64,000 bases of DNA from Bradyrhizobium sp. CSA112 (GTDB lineage Bacteria > Pseudomonadota > Alphaproteobacteria > Rhizobiales > Xanthobacteraceae), in assembly GCF_029051645.1 (NCBI RefSeq), contig NZ_JAACFS010000021.1, forward strand, positions 56,832 to 120,831, written 5' to 3'. The stretch's first letter is position 1; each line of letters opens with the position of its first letter. Of this stretch, positions 1-7,978 are shown piece after piece. The position numbers and the translations under genes were made by a program. Under the pieces are notes generated by a model, which did no database searches, had not been told where the DNA came from, and saw nothing but the letters and a program-made list of their open reading frames with translations.

Positions 1-1004
1 GGCTTGCCGAGGCTCGGCATCGATCGCGACACCCAGTCGGCGGTCCAACTGATGAGCTGCTCGGTATCGACGATCGGCAGGCCGAATAACTTTACCGCCT
101 GCGAGGTGTCGGTGAGCCACGCCGTCGGCTCCTCCGTGCCGACGATCACGGGCGCGCGGCCAAAACGCTGGCCGAATTTTGCGGCGAGGTCGCGCACCGC
201 GAGAATTTCATGGCCGCTGACATTGATCGGCGAGGTCGGTGTCTCGCAATGTGCCAGACAACGCAGCGCCTGCGAGGACGCGTCGCCCTGCCAGATGAAA
301 TTGACATGGCCGAGGCTGACGTCGATCGGCTTGCCCTGCAGCACCTTACTGGCAATATCGTGCAGCACGCCGTAGCGCATGTCGATCGCATAATTCAGCC
401 GGAACAGCCGTCCGGGCGTCGAATACTTCCGCGAGAAATACTCGAACATGCGCTCGCGCCCGACGCAGGATTGCGCGTATTCGCCGGGCGGATCGGGCGC
501 CATATCCTCGCCCGAGCCTTTGCCGCTCACCGGCACGAACGGATAGACGCAGCCGGTCGAGAACGCGACGATGCGTGACCTCGCAAAGGCCTGTGCGACC
601 AGGGCGGGGACGTGTGAATTCATCGCCCAGGTCAGCGACAGATCGCCCTCCGCGCCGAATTTGCGTCCGGCCATGAAAATGATGTTCGGTATCTTCGGAA
701 GCGCCTTGATGGCGGCCTCATCGAGCAGGTCGCAATTGATGGTCTCGACGCCGCGCTCCTGCAGCCAGTCTTTGATGGCGGGATCACTGAAGCGGGCGAC
801 GCCGATCACGCGGCGATCCGGCGCGGCGGCCTTGGCAAGTCCCGCCAGCGTCGGCCCCATCTTGCCGGCGACGCCCAAAATCATAATGTCGCCGTCGACC
901 TTGCGAAGATCGTCGATCAGCGCCTGGCTCGGGCGGCACAGCAGTTCGTCGAGCGCAGCGATATCGCTAATCGTCTGCGGCAGGTTTTCGCGCGTCAGCA
1001 GCAT
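1..1004 (-). CDS. NAD-dependent epimerase/dehydratase-like protein (3' end cut by window edge)
   Basis: The reading frame is open from an ATG at 1004 to the window edge, so the C-terminus is missing. The N-terminal Rossmann fold has a GVAGKMG dinucleotide loop at about residues 33-39, as in short-chain NAD(P)-dependent epimerases and dehydratases. Later it shows the STGCVYP strand typical of the family. The catalytic YxxxK is altered: the matching stretch reads YAQSC, so the lysine position holds cysteine. An in-frame ATG lies at 1010, but the AGGGA Shine-Dalgarno sits at a proper distance only from 1004. It follows the permease gene by about 14 bases and is probably co-transcribed with it. 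A role in processing the imported ligand is inference; the substrate is unknown. Confidence 0.75.
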   Translation of the reverse strand, partial: MLLTRENLPQTISDIAALDELLCRPSQALIDDLRKVDGDIMILGVAGKMGPTLAGLAKAAAPDRRVIGVARFSDPAIKDWLQERGVETINCDLLDEAAIKALPKIPNIIFMAGRKFGAEGDLSLTWAMNSHVPALVAQAFARSRIVAFSTGCVYPFVPVSGKGSGEDMAPDPPGEYAQSCVGRERMFEYFSRKYSTPGRLFRLNYAIDMRYGVLHDIASKVLQGKPIDVSLGHVNFIWQGDASSQALRCLAHCETPTSPINVSGHEILAVRDLAAKFGQRFGRAPVIVGTEEPTAWLTDTSQAVKLFGLPIVDTEQLISWTADWVSRSMPSLGK

Positions 1005-1018
1005 GTTCATTCCCTGTC

Positions 1019-1789
1019 TCATTGCAGCCGGATGTCCCGGACGACGAACATCCGCTCCAAGCCCAGCACGAGCCCGTACAGCGCCACGCCCAGCAATGTC
1101 AGGAGCACGACCGCCATCACCATCGCCGGCGTATCGAGCGAGGACTGCACCTGGATCATGAGGTAGCCGAGCCCTCGTTCGGAGGCGATGAACTCGCCGA
1201 CGATGGCGCCGGCCACGGCCAGGATCGCGCCGACCTTCATCCCGGAAAACACGTAAGGCAGCGCGCCCGGCAACTGGATTTTCCGGAACAGCGTCCAGCG
1301 CGAGCCGCGCAGCGATTTTACCAGATCGAGCAGATCCGGCTCGACCTCGCTCAACCCGCGCGCAGTGGTGAGCAGGATCGGAAAGAAGCAGATGGAAAAC
1401 GCGATCAGGATGTTCGGAAAGATGCCGTAGGAGAACCAGACGATGAACAGCGGGCCCAGCGCCACTTTCGGAATCATGTTCAGCGTCACGAACAGCGGCA
1501 GCAGCAACAGGCTGATCAGCGGCGACCAGGTGAACATCACCGCCAGCATGATGCCGACCACCGCGCCGAGGCAGAACCCGCCGAGAATTTCGATGGCCGT
1601 CACCGCGAGATTGGAGAGCCACGCATAGCTCGGCGAGCCCAGCGTCGCGACGGTCGCGAGCGGCGAGGGCAGGATGAATTTCGGAACCTGGAAGGCGTCG
1701 ACCAAAACCTGCCAGAGGACGATCACGGCCAGGTGCACGATCAGGATGATCGCGAAAGACCGTATCGATCGTCCGTCATCGCTGAACAC
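1019..1789 (-). CDS. ABC transporter permease, NMT1/THI5 (SsuC/TauC-like) type
   Basis: This 256-residue inner-membrane protein has about six hydrophobic segments and the normal length for BPD_transp_1 permeases of the taurine/sulfonate/pyrimidine-precursor group. The cytoplasmic coupling loop is visible near residues 150-185 (ARGLSEVEPDLLDLVKSLRG). The start is GTG, preceded by GGGGAG at about 7 bases. A perfect 20-bp palindrome overlapping a sigma-70-like promoter lies about 70 bases upstream, so the gene has its own TetR-controlled promoter. The solute-binding partner is probably the gene at 2624. The ATPase is not in the window and may lie to the left of the epimerase-like gene. The ligand cannot be read from the sequence. 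Confidence 0.85.
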   Translation of the reverse strand: MFSDDGRSIRSFAIILIVHLAVIVLWQVLVDAFQVPKFILPSPLATVATLGSPSYAWLSNLAVTAIEILGGFCLGAVVGIMLAVMFTWSPLISLLLLPLFVTLNMIPKVALGPLFIVWFSYGIFPNILIAFSICFFPILLTTARGLSEVEPDLLDLVKSLRGSRWTLFRKIQLPGALPYVFSGMKVGAILAVAGAIVGEFIASERGLGYLMIQVQSSLDTPAMVMAVVLLTLLGVALYGLVLGLERMFVVRDIRLQ

Positions 1790-1837
1790 TGCGCACTCCC
1801 CTGGGTCCCGCGTCCGGTTCCCGGGCGCATGGCGGCA

Positions 1838-1866
1838 ATCCTATCGCGGCCTCTTCAGGTAATCAA
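1838..1866 (-). promoter_or_regulatory. Predicted sigma-70 promoter of the permease gene
   Basis: On the minus strand TTGATT (1861-1866) is followed by a 17-base spacer and TAGGAT (1838-1843). The -35 hexamer is the right end of the palindromic operator at 1861-1880. The promoter call is inference. The match to each hexamer consensus is four of six. Confidence 0.5.
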
Positions 1867-1880
1867 CCATCTGGTTGATT
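1861..1880. promoter_or_regulatory. Palindromic TetR operator 1
   Basis: AATCAACCATCTGGTTGATT is a perfect inverted repeat with 9-base arms around TC. It overlaps the stop codon of the TetR gene and the -35 hexamer of the permease promoter. A second, less perfect copy of the core lies just upstream of the TetR start at 2529-2544. Repression by the adjacent TetR protein is inference from position. Confidence 0.7.
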
Positions 1881-2526
1881 AGGGGCGCAGTGAATGCATC
1901 ACCAGATCGACGACGTGCTTGCGGCGGGCCTGCCGCGCGGCCCGGCTCGACAGATCCTTGCCGAAGATGGCCGATAGGGTCGGGGTATTCGAGAAGAAGA
2001 AGTAGCTGAGCCCGGCGATCGAGATGTAAAGGTGCACCGGGTTGATACCCTTGCGGAATATGCCGGCCTTTACGCCTTCGCCGAGAATGGTCGAGACCAG
2101 GCTGACCAGCGGCGAATGCATCGCTTCCAGTTTGCGCGAGTTCCGTACGTGACGGGCGCCGCCGCGGTTTTCGTCGTTCAGCAGCACGATGAAGTCGGGG
2201 TGCGCGGCGAGGTGGTCGAAGGAACTTTCGATCAGCTTCTTGATGGCCAGTTCGGGCGGCAATCCCTCGAGATTGAGCTTGCGCTCCTGGGCGCGGATTT
2301 CTTCGTATACCCATTCGAGCACCGCCAAATACAGCGCATCCTTGTCGCCGAAATAGTGGTAGACGAGCTGCTTGTTGACGCCCGCCCGCGCGGCGATCTC
2401 GTCGACCCGGGCGCCAGCGAGGCCGCTACTGGCGAACTCGCGCCGCGCCGCCGTCAGCAGTTTCTTGCGGGTGGCGGCCGGATCGCGCCGCTGCGGCCTG
2501 GTGATGTCAGAACGTTTTTTGGGCAT
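1879..2526 (-). CDS. TetR/AcrR family transcriptional regulator
   Basis: This 215-residue regulator has an N-terminal TetR helix-turn-helix. The stretches AARREFASSGLAGARVDEIA, AGVNKQLVYHYFGDKDALY and the lead-in to the ligand domain follow the family pattern closely. The C-terminal alpha-helical ligand domain is divergent. An upstream in-frame TTG at 2547 lies inside the operator and promoter sequence, so the ATG at 2526 is chosen. It sits between the permease and solute-binding genes it probably represses, and operators flank it on both sides. Autoregulation is likely because operator 2 abuts its start codon. The inducer is probably the transported compound or a metabolite of it, which is inference. 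Confidence 0.88.
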   Translation of the reverse strand: MPKKRSDITRPQRRDPAATRKKLLTAARREFASSGLAGARVDEIAARAGVNKQLVYHYFGDKDALYLAVLEWVYEEIRAQERKLNLEGLPPELAIKKLIESSFDHLAAHPDFIVLLNDENRGGARHVRNSRKLEAMHSPLVSLVSTILGEGVKAGIFRKGINPVHLYISIAGLSYFFFSNTPTLSAIFGKDLSSRAARQARRKHVVDLVMHSLRP

Positions 2527-2528
2527 TT

Positions 2529-2569
2529 CCAACCAAATAGTTGACAACTCGTCTCGTCCCTAGTTGCAT
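2529..2569 (+). promoter_or_regulatory. TetR operator 2 overlapping the solute-binding protein promoter
   Basis: TTGACA (2541-2546), a 17-base spacer and TTGCAT (2564-2569) form a plausible sigma-70 promoter toward the gene at 2624. The imperfect palindrome CCAACCAAATAGTTGA (2529-2544) covers the -35 region and matches the core of operator 1 at 12 of 16 positions. Confidence 0.6.
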
Positions 2570-2623
2570 TGGTAGCGTCACCGGCGCGCGGCGACAAGAT
2601 CGGTTGCAAACGAGGAGGTTGCC

Positions 2624-3628
2624 ATGAAGGGGTTGCGAATTGCGGGACTGGCGCTTGCGCTTGCCGTACCGGCTGTGCCCTGTGTGGCCGCCGAGTCCGT
2701 CAACCTGATCCTGAACTGGACGCCGACGGCGGATCATTCGCCGTTCTATTACGCCAAGTCGCAAGGCTGGTACGAAAAGGCCGGCATCGACCTGACGATC
2801 GAGGTCGGCAAGGGATCCGGCGTTTCCTCGCTGAAGGTCGGCTCCGGCGGCTCGCCGTTCGGTATCGCCGATCTCGCAACCATGCTGGTGGCGAAGAGCA
2901 AGGGCGCCGACGTGGTGGCGCTGATGAGCATCTACGCCAATACCGGCCAGACCTTCTACTGGCTGAAGAGCTATGGCGTGAACGGGCCCAAGGATTTCCC
3001 GAACCACAAGATCGGCAATCCGCCGGGCGATGCCTCGCGGGTGATGTGGCCGGCCTTTGCCAAGGCGGCCGGCATCGCACCTGACTCCGTGAATTTCGTC
3101 AATGTCGGACCGACCGCCAAGATCGCGGCGCTGAAAAGCCACACCGTCGATATCATCAGCGATTTCTACAATGAACACGATCTAAAGGTGATCGAATTCG
3201 GCGCCGATCTCGGCTACGTCAACTGGAAGGATATTGGGCTCAATCCGTACGGCAATTCGCTGATCGTCAACGGCGCTTACCTCGCGAAGAATCCGAAGCT
3301 GGTCGAGGAATTCGTCAAAATCAGCCAGAAGGCGTACGCCGCCTGCGTCGCCGAGGTCGCGCCCTGCCTCAAAGCGCTGCTCGACCAGGCTTCCGGTCTC
3401 GACAAGGAAAACCAGCAGCGCCAGTGGGAGCGCATCAAGTTCCTGATGACAGACGAGTTTACGACGACCAAGGCGCTGGGCTGGATCGACGCCGAGCGGA
3501 TGAAGAAGGACTACGAGCTAGTGCAGACCTATCTCGGCATGGAAAAGCCGTTTGACGTGAACACCGCATTTTCGGTCAAGATGCTGGATACGTCGATCAA
3601 GATGGATGCCAGCAAGGTGAAGAAGTAG
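2624..3628 (+). CDS. ABC transporter solute-binding protein, NMT1/THI5-like
   Basis: This 334-residue periplasmic binding protein has a Sec signal peptide ending near AVPCVAAE (residues 18-25). The mature start, NLILNWTPTADHSPFYYAKSQGWYEKAGIDL, shows the hallmark ligand-site region of the NMT1/SsuA-like family, which binds thiamine precursors, pyrimidines, sulfonates and other ligands. GAGGAGG precedes the ATG by 6 bases. It is transcribed divergently from the TetR gene and is presumably the binding partner of the permease at 1019. Its promoter carries a TetR operator. Ligand identity is unknown. Confidence 0.87.
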   Translation: MKGLRIAGLALALAVPAVPCVAAESVNLILNWTPTADHSPFYYAKSQGWYEKAGIDLTIEVGKGSGVSSLKVGSGGSPFGIADLATMLVAKSKGADVVALMSIYANTGQTFYWLKSYGVNGPKDFPNHKIGNPPGDASRVMWPAFAKAAGIAPDSVNFVNVGPTAKIAALKSHTVDIISDFYNEHDLKVIEFGADLGYVNWKDIGLNPYGNSLIVNGAYLAKNPKLVEEFVKISQKAYAACVAEVAPCLKALLDQASGLDKENQQRQWERIKFLMTDEFTTTKALGWIDAERMKKDYELVQTYLGMEKPFDVNTAFSVKMLDTSIKMDASKVKK

Positions 3629-3643
3629 GGCGATAGCTTCCTC

Positions 3644-3768
3644 CACCGTCATTGCAAGGAGCGAAGCGAGGAAGCAATCCATCTTCCCGCGCGGAGAGAT
3701 GGATTGCTTCGCGGGAGCCTGTCATCCGGCGGCGCTACGCGCCGACCGGGTGGCTCGCAATGACGGTG
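3644..3768. repeat. Dispersed palindromic repeat (CACCGTCATTGC family)
   Basis: The outer ends CACCGTCATTGC and GCAATGACGGTG are inverted. Inside are inverted copies of AAGCAATCCATCT and its complement around a short loop. Intergenic elements of this form are common in Bradyrhizobium genomes. It follows the solute-binding gene and may also serve as its terminator. Confidence 0.7.
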
Positions 3769-3793
3769 AGGCGAGGTCTGTGCCATTACCGAC

Positions 3794-4046
3794 TCAATCG
3801 TCGTCGCGGCTCTTGCCTAATTCCTGATCGAGCCGTTCGGATAACGTCGCGAGCAGGCGGCGCGTCTTTGCGAACTCTTTGGCGTCGATACCCTTCGCCA
3901 GCGCGTTCGCCCACGGCGCCTGTAATTGGCCGGCGGAGGCAAAGGCTTCCTCTCCCCGTTTCGTCAGCGCGACGAGATGCGCGCGGATGGTGCGGATTGG
4001 GGCGCAACTCGACAAGGCCATCTTCCCGCATCTCGTTGACGATAAG
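3794..4046 (-). pseudogene. MarR-family regulator remnant, frameshifted and lacking its N-terminal half
   Basis: Two overlapping minus-strand frames each carry part of one MarR protein. The upstream frame reads LIVNEMREDGLVELRPNPHH, the family's recognition helix and wing. The downstream frame continues as HLVALTKRGEEAF, then the dimerisation helix, and ends at the stop at 3794. The frame changes near 3985, so a small indel broke the gene. The N-terminal half is absent: a stop at 4056-4058 precedes the homology, and the DUF1772 gene begins there on the other strand. It is probably the former regulator of that gene and is non-functional. Confidence 0.72.
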
Positions 4047-4057
4047 TGGAGTGAATC

Positions 4058-4486
4058 ATGTTTGCAGGACAGCTTGCGACGATTGTCGCCGCCGCGTTCG
4101 CCGGGGCCGCGTTCTACATCAATCTCGCCGAGCAGCCGGCGCGTCTCGGTCTCGATGACCGAGCCCTCTTGAAGCAGTGGAAGCCAAGCTACGACCGCGG
4201 CCTTGCGATGCAGGCGAGTGGCGCGGTCATTTCGGGCGTGCTTGGCCTGATCGCCGCCTGGGCGACTGGGGATTGGCGCTGGATTGTCGGCGCGGTGCTT
4301 ATTCTCGCCAACTGGCCGTATACGCTGCTTGGCATCATGCCGACCAACCGCGCGTTGAAAGCGATTGCCGAGAACGACGCCGGGGCGCAATCACGCGCGC
4401 TGATCGTGAAATGGGGAGGCCTGCACGCGGTCAGAACGGGCCTCGGGATCGCAGCGACGCTGGCCTATCTCTGGGCACTCAATTAG
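4058..4486 (+). CDS. DUF1772 (anthrone oxygenase-like) membrane protein
   Basis: This 142-residue membrane protein has about four hydrophobic segments: the N-terminus, residues 52-70, 77-95 and the C-terminus. Its order of conserved stretches (FYINLAEQPARL near the start, WKPSYDRG in the middle, MPTNRAL near residue 100) is that of the DUF1772 family. Members are often linked to small-molecule oxidation, but the biochemical role is poorly known. GGAG lies about 7 bases before the ATG. It sits between the MarR remnant and the monooxygenase remnant and is the only intact gene in that stretch. Confidence 0.75.
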   Translation: MFAGQLATIVAAAFAGAAFYINLAEQPARLGLDDRALLKQWKPSYDRGLAMQASGAVISGVLGLIAAWATGDWRWIVGAVLILANWPYTLLGIMPTNRALKAIAENDAGAQSRALIVKWGGLHAVRTGLGIAATLAYLWALN

Positions 4487-4509
4487 CGTACGAGAGGCGG
4501 TGCTCGCGG

Positions 4510-4758
4510 GCGAACGGTTTCAAGGAGATCGAAGTCACCAGAGAAGGCGAGGATCGCTGGGTCGAGCTGCTGCTGACGGGCGCTGGCCGCATGATCGGCT
4601 CACCTGACTGCACGCCCGGCTACTACAACAACGAAGGACGCGAGCCGGGGCCGGCGGCCAAGCTCAATGTCGGCCATCCCGCAGGCCCGATGGCCTATTT
4701 CAAATATATCGACGGCTGGCGCAGCAGCGGCCAGTTCGAGGGGCTGCAGTTTCGCTGA
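4510..4758 (+). pseudogene. C-terminal fragment of a Baeyer-Villiger flavin monooxygenase
   Basis: The frame beginning near 4510 encodes about 82 residues with the C-terminal signature of cyclohexanone-monooxygenase-type enzymes: SPDCTPGYYNNEG, then AYFKYIDGWRSSGQFEGLQF up to the stop. No FAD-binding GxGxxG motif, NADPH domain or start codon with a ribosome site is present. In-frame sequence upstream runs into the DUF1772 gene in another frame. The fragment is therefore a deletion remnant. Together with the MarR remnant it suggests a former regulator-DUF1772-monooxygenase unit. Confidence 0.75.
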
Positions 4759-4811
4759 CACCGTTCGATTTCTCGATCTCGGCTTTTTACTGCGCAAGGG
4801 AGTACACAACA

Positions 4812-6758
4812 ATGAGCCAACCAGCCACGATCGAACCATCGAGGGAATCCCCGAAGGAAGCTTCCGCGCCGGTCATCGCGCAGCACGCGGCGACGCTGAC
4901 GGCGCTGCCGTTTTCCGATACGCGCGATTTCGATGACGCCGCGCGCGGCTTTCTCGGCACGGTGGAGAATGCGAAGATTGTTTCGCCGCAGGGCAGGGTA
5001 GTCTGGAGCCTCGAACCCTACGGCTTTCTGTCCGCGGAACAAGCGCCGCCGACCGTCGATCCCAGCCTGTGGCGGCAGTCGCGGCTCAACATGCATCACG
5101 GCCTGTTCGAGGTGCTGCCCGGCGTCTACCAGGTACGCGGGCTCGACATCGCCAACGTGACCCTGATCGAGGGCGAGAGCGGTGTCATCGTGGTGGATAC
5201 GCTGACCTCGATCGAGGCCGCGCGGGCCGCCATGGAGCTCTACTTCCAGCACCGCGGCAAACGGCCGGTCGCCGCCGTCATCTTCACCCATACCCACACC
5301 GACCATTGGGGCGGCGCGCACGGCGTGCTCGACGACGAAACGCTCGCCAGCGGCCGCGTGCCGATCATCGCGCCGAATCTATTCATGGAACACGCCGTTT
5401 CGGAAAACATCATCGCCGGTCCCGCGATGCTGCGCCGCGCGCAATATCAGTTCGGGCCGTTCCTCGCCAAGGGCGTGCGCGGGCAGGTCGATTGCGGGCT
5501 TGGCAAGACCATGTCGGCGGGGGCAGTGGCGCTCGTGCGCCCGACCGATCTCATCATCGCGACCGGCGACAAGCGGACCATCGACGGGGTCGAATTCGAA
5601 TTCCAGATGGCGCCGAACAGTGAGGCGCCGGCGGAAATGCATTTCTACGTCGCCCGCTACAGGCTCCTCAATCTCGCAGAAAACTGCACGCATAATTTCC
5701 ACAATCTGCTGCCGTTCCGCGGCGCCGACGTGCGCGATGCGCTAGCGTGGTCGAAATATCTCGGCGAAGCCCTGCAGATGTGGGGCGGCAAGGCCGATGC
5801 GATGTGCGGCCAGCATCATTGGCCAGTCTGGGGACAGGAGCGGATCGACACCATGATCCGCCAGCAACGCGACCTCTACAAATTCGCGCATGACCAGACC
5901 ATCCGCCTGATGAACCACGGGCTCACCGCGACCGAAATTGCGGAAACCATCCGCTTGCCGGCGAGCCTCGAGGGCGCCTGGCATGGCCGCGGGTACTATG
6001 GCCACATCAGGCACAATGTGAAGGCGATCTACCAAAAGTATCTCGGCTGGTACGACGCCAACCCCGTCAATCTCGATCCCCTGCCGCCGGTCGAGTCGGG
6101 CAAAAAATATGTCGAATATATGGGCGGTGCGGACGCGATCCTCGCGCGTGCACGAGAAGATTTTGCCAAGGGCGAATTCCGCTTTGTCGCGCAGGCGGTG
6201 AGCCACCTGGTGTTCGCCGATCCCGATAACCAGTCGGCGCGCGCGATGCTGGCGGACACCTTCGAGCAGCTCGGCTATGCCTCGGAGAGTTCGACGTGGC
6301 GTAACGCCTATCTGTTTGGCGCACAGGAACTTCGGCAGGGCATGCCCAAGGTGCCGCCGCGCTGGGCGATGCCGCGCGAAACGCTGGCTGCGCTGCGCAC
6401 CGAACAGCTATGGGACGTGCTCGGCGTTCGCCTCAACGGTCCCAAGGCCGAAGGCAAGCGCATCGTGCTGAACTGGGGTTTCACCGATACTGGTGAGACG
6501 TTCATTCTCAACCTGGAGAACTCCGCACTGACCTATACGGCCAATGCGCAGGCCGCCGATGCCGACGCCAGCTTCACGCTGCCGCGCGGCGTGCTCGACG
6601 AAGTGATCGCCAAGCTGACGACATTCCAGGATGCGGTCGGCTCCGGCAAGATCAAGGTCAGCGGCAACCCGGTGCGGCTCGGCGAGCTGATGGCGCTGAT
6701 GGACGAGTTTCCGCGGATGTTCGAGATCGTCGAGCCGAAGCGGGTGGTCGTGAGTTGA
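4812..6758 (+). CDS. Alkyl/aryl sulfatase, SdsA1/BDS1-type metallo-beta-lactamase fold
   Basis: This 648-residue enzyme is predicted to hydrolyse alkyl sulfate esters to alcohol and sulfate. The metallo-beta-lactamase zinc motif HTHTDH is at residues 160-165. Further zinc-site candidates are the EMH near 278 and the ENCTHNFHN stretch near 290. The helical dimerisation region follows, and a SCP2-like C-terminal domain covers about residues 530-648. Its length matches SdsA1. Unlike the secreted Pseudomonas enzyme I see no signal peptide, so the protein is probably cytoplasmic. AAGGGAG lies 11 bases before the ATG. The downstream repeat at 6767 may terminate it. Confidence 0.88.
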   Translation: MSQPATIEPSRESPKEASAPVIAQHAATLTALPFSDTRDFDDAARGFLGTVENAKIVSPQGRVVWSLEPYGFLSAEQAPPTVDPSLWRQSRLNMHHGLFEVLPGVYQVRGLDIANVTLIEGESGVIVVDTLTSIEAARAAMELYFQHRGKRPVAAVIFTHTHTDHWGGAHGVLDDETLASGRVPIIAPNLFMEHAVSENIIAGPAMLRRAQYQFGPFLAKGVRGQVDCGLGKTMSAGAVALVRPTDLIIATGDKRTIDGVEFEFQMAPNSEAPAEMHFYVARYRLLNLAENCTHNFHNLLPFRGADVRDALAWSKYLGEALQMWGGKADAMCGQHHWPVWGQERIDTMIRQQRDLYKFAHDQTIRLMNHGLTATEIAETIRLPASLEGAWHGRGYYGHIRHNVKAIYQKYLGWYDANPVNLDPLPPVESGKKYVEYMGGADAILARAREDFAKGEFRFVAQAVSHLVFADPDNQSARAMLADTFEQLGYASESSTWRNAYLFGAQELRQGMPKVPPRWAMPRETLAALRTEQLWDVLGVRLNGPKAEGKRIVLNWGFTDTGETFILNLENSALTYTANAQAADADASFTLPRGVLDEVIAKLTTFQDAVGSGKIKVSGNPVRLGELMALMDEFPRMFEIVEPKRVVVS

Positions 6759-6766
6759 GGGAGTGC

Positions 6767-6865
6767 AGGGTGGGCAAAGCGCAGCGTGCCCACCATTGTT
6801 TCGCGTCGAGTGTAGACGTCGAGTGTAAACGGTGGGCACGGCGCAGATGCGCCTTTGCCCACCCT
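6767..6865. repeat. Dispersed palindromic repeat (AGGGTGGGCAAAG family), copy 1
   Basis: The ends AGGGTGGGCAAAG and CTTTGCCCACCCT are inverted, with inner inverted GTGCCCACC/GGTGGGCAC. A second copy is at 60095-60188. The element lies between the convergent alkylsulfatase and glycosyltransferase genes and could act as a bidirectional terminator. Confidence 0.8.
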
Positions 6866-6907
6866 ACGGTCGTCGCGCAATGACGACGGCGTGAAGCCGC
6901 GGAAATG

Positions 6908-7978
6908 CTACTCCGCGCTGCTGACGAGCTTGATCCGCGGCTCCGCTTCCTCCATCAGGCCGCGATAGGCGGCAAGATAATCGAGCGCCATGCGACGCGC
7001 GGTGAAGCGGGTTTCGAACCGCTTGCGGATCGCAGCCCGGTCCAGCGCGGCAAGGCGGTCGACCACGCCGACGGCACTGGTTTCGTCTTCGACAACGAAA
7101 CCGGTCAAGCCGGCATCGATGATCTCCGGGACCGAACCGCGATTATAGGCGATTACGGGGGTCCCGCAGGCCATGGCCTCGATCATGACGAGCCCGAACG
7201 GCTCCGGCCAGTCGATCGGAACCAGCAGGCCGATCGCGCCGCTGAGGAAGTCGGATTTCTCGCGGTCACTGATCTCGCCGATATATTCTACCAGCGGATT
7301 GGCCTTGATGAGCGGGGAGATCAACTCGTCGTAATATTCCTGGTCGGCGCGATCGACCTTCGCCGCGATCTTGAGCGGAATGCCGCAACGGGTAGCTATC
7401 CGGATAGCGCGATCCACGCCCTTTTCCGGCGCGATCCGCCCGAGTACCGCAAGATAAGACGGCCTCACCTGCTGCGGCGTCAGCAAGTTCTCCGGCAGTC
7501 CGTGGTGAATGGTGCGCACCCAGTTGGCCTGCGGCACCGGCCGCCGCTGCGCGTTGGAAATCGATATCACCGGAATCTTGGAGAAGGTGGTGAACACCGG
7601 CTGATGCTCGGGCAGGTCGAGCCTGCCGTGCAGCGTCGTCAGGAACGGCGTCGGCTGCCGGTCGAATAGCGAGAATGGATAGTAGTCGAGATGAAAGTGG
7701 AGAAAATCGAACTCTTCATCATCGCATTTCTGCCGTACGCGCTCCAGCATCACCATATGCAGTGCGTTGGGGTCGCGGACCGAGCCGTCGAGGCGCAACG
7801 CCTTCGGCCATGCCGCGTCGAGTCTCGCCGAGGTGCGGGAATCGCCGCTGGCGAATAATGTGACGTCGTGTCCTAACACCACCAGTTCTTCGGTCAGCCA
7901 ATGCACCACCCGCTCGGTGCCGCCGTACAGTTTGGGGGGGACAGCCTCCGTCAGCGGGGCGACCTGCGCGATGCGCAT
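6908..7978 (-). CDS. Glycosyltransferase family 4 (GT-B fold)
   Basis: This 356-residue protein starts MRIAQVAPLTEAVPPKLYGGTER, the GT4 N-terminal motif. The acceptor half follows, then the nucleotide-sugar half with LGRIAPEKGVDRAI and the PEPFGLVMIEAMACGTPVIA motif (EX7E) near residues 268-287. The ATG at 7978 is preceded by AGGAGAC at 8 bases. An open frame extends upstream, but the family N-terminus fixes this start. A consensus EcfG promoter lies about 80 bases upstream on the same strand, so general-stress expression is predicted. It faces away from the ABC exporter and debranching enzyme. A role in exopolysaccharide, trehalose-like or storage glycan synthesis is inference. Confidence 0.88.
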   Translation of the reverse strand: MRIAQVAPLTEAVPPKLYGGTERVVHWLTEELVVLGHDVTLFASGDSRTSARLDAAWPKALRLDGSVRDPNALHMVMLERVRQKCDDEEFDFLHFHLDYYPFSLFDRQPTPFLTTLHGRLDLPEHQPVFTTFSKIPVISISNAQRRPVPQANWVRTIHHGLPENLLTPQQVRPSYLAVLGRIAPEKGVDRAIRIATRCGIPLKIAAKVDRADQEYYDELISPLIKANPLVEYIGEISDREKSDFLSGAIGLLVPIDWPEPFGLVMIEAMACGTPVIAYNRGSVPEIIDAGLTGFVVEDETSAVGVVDRLAALDRAAIRKRFETRFTARRMALDYLAAYRGLMEEAEPRIKLVSSAE

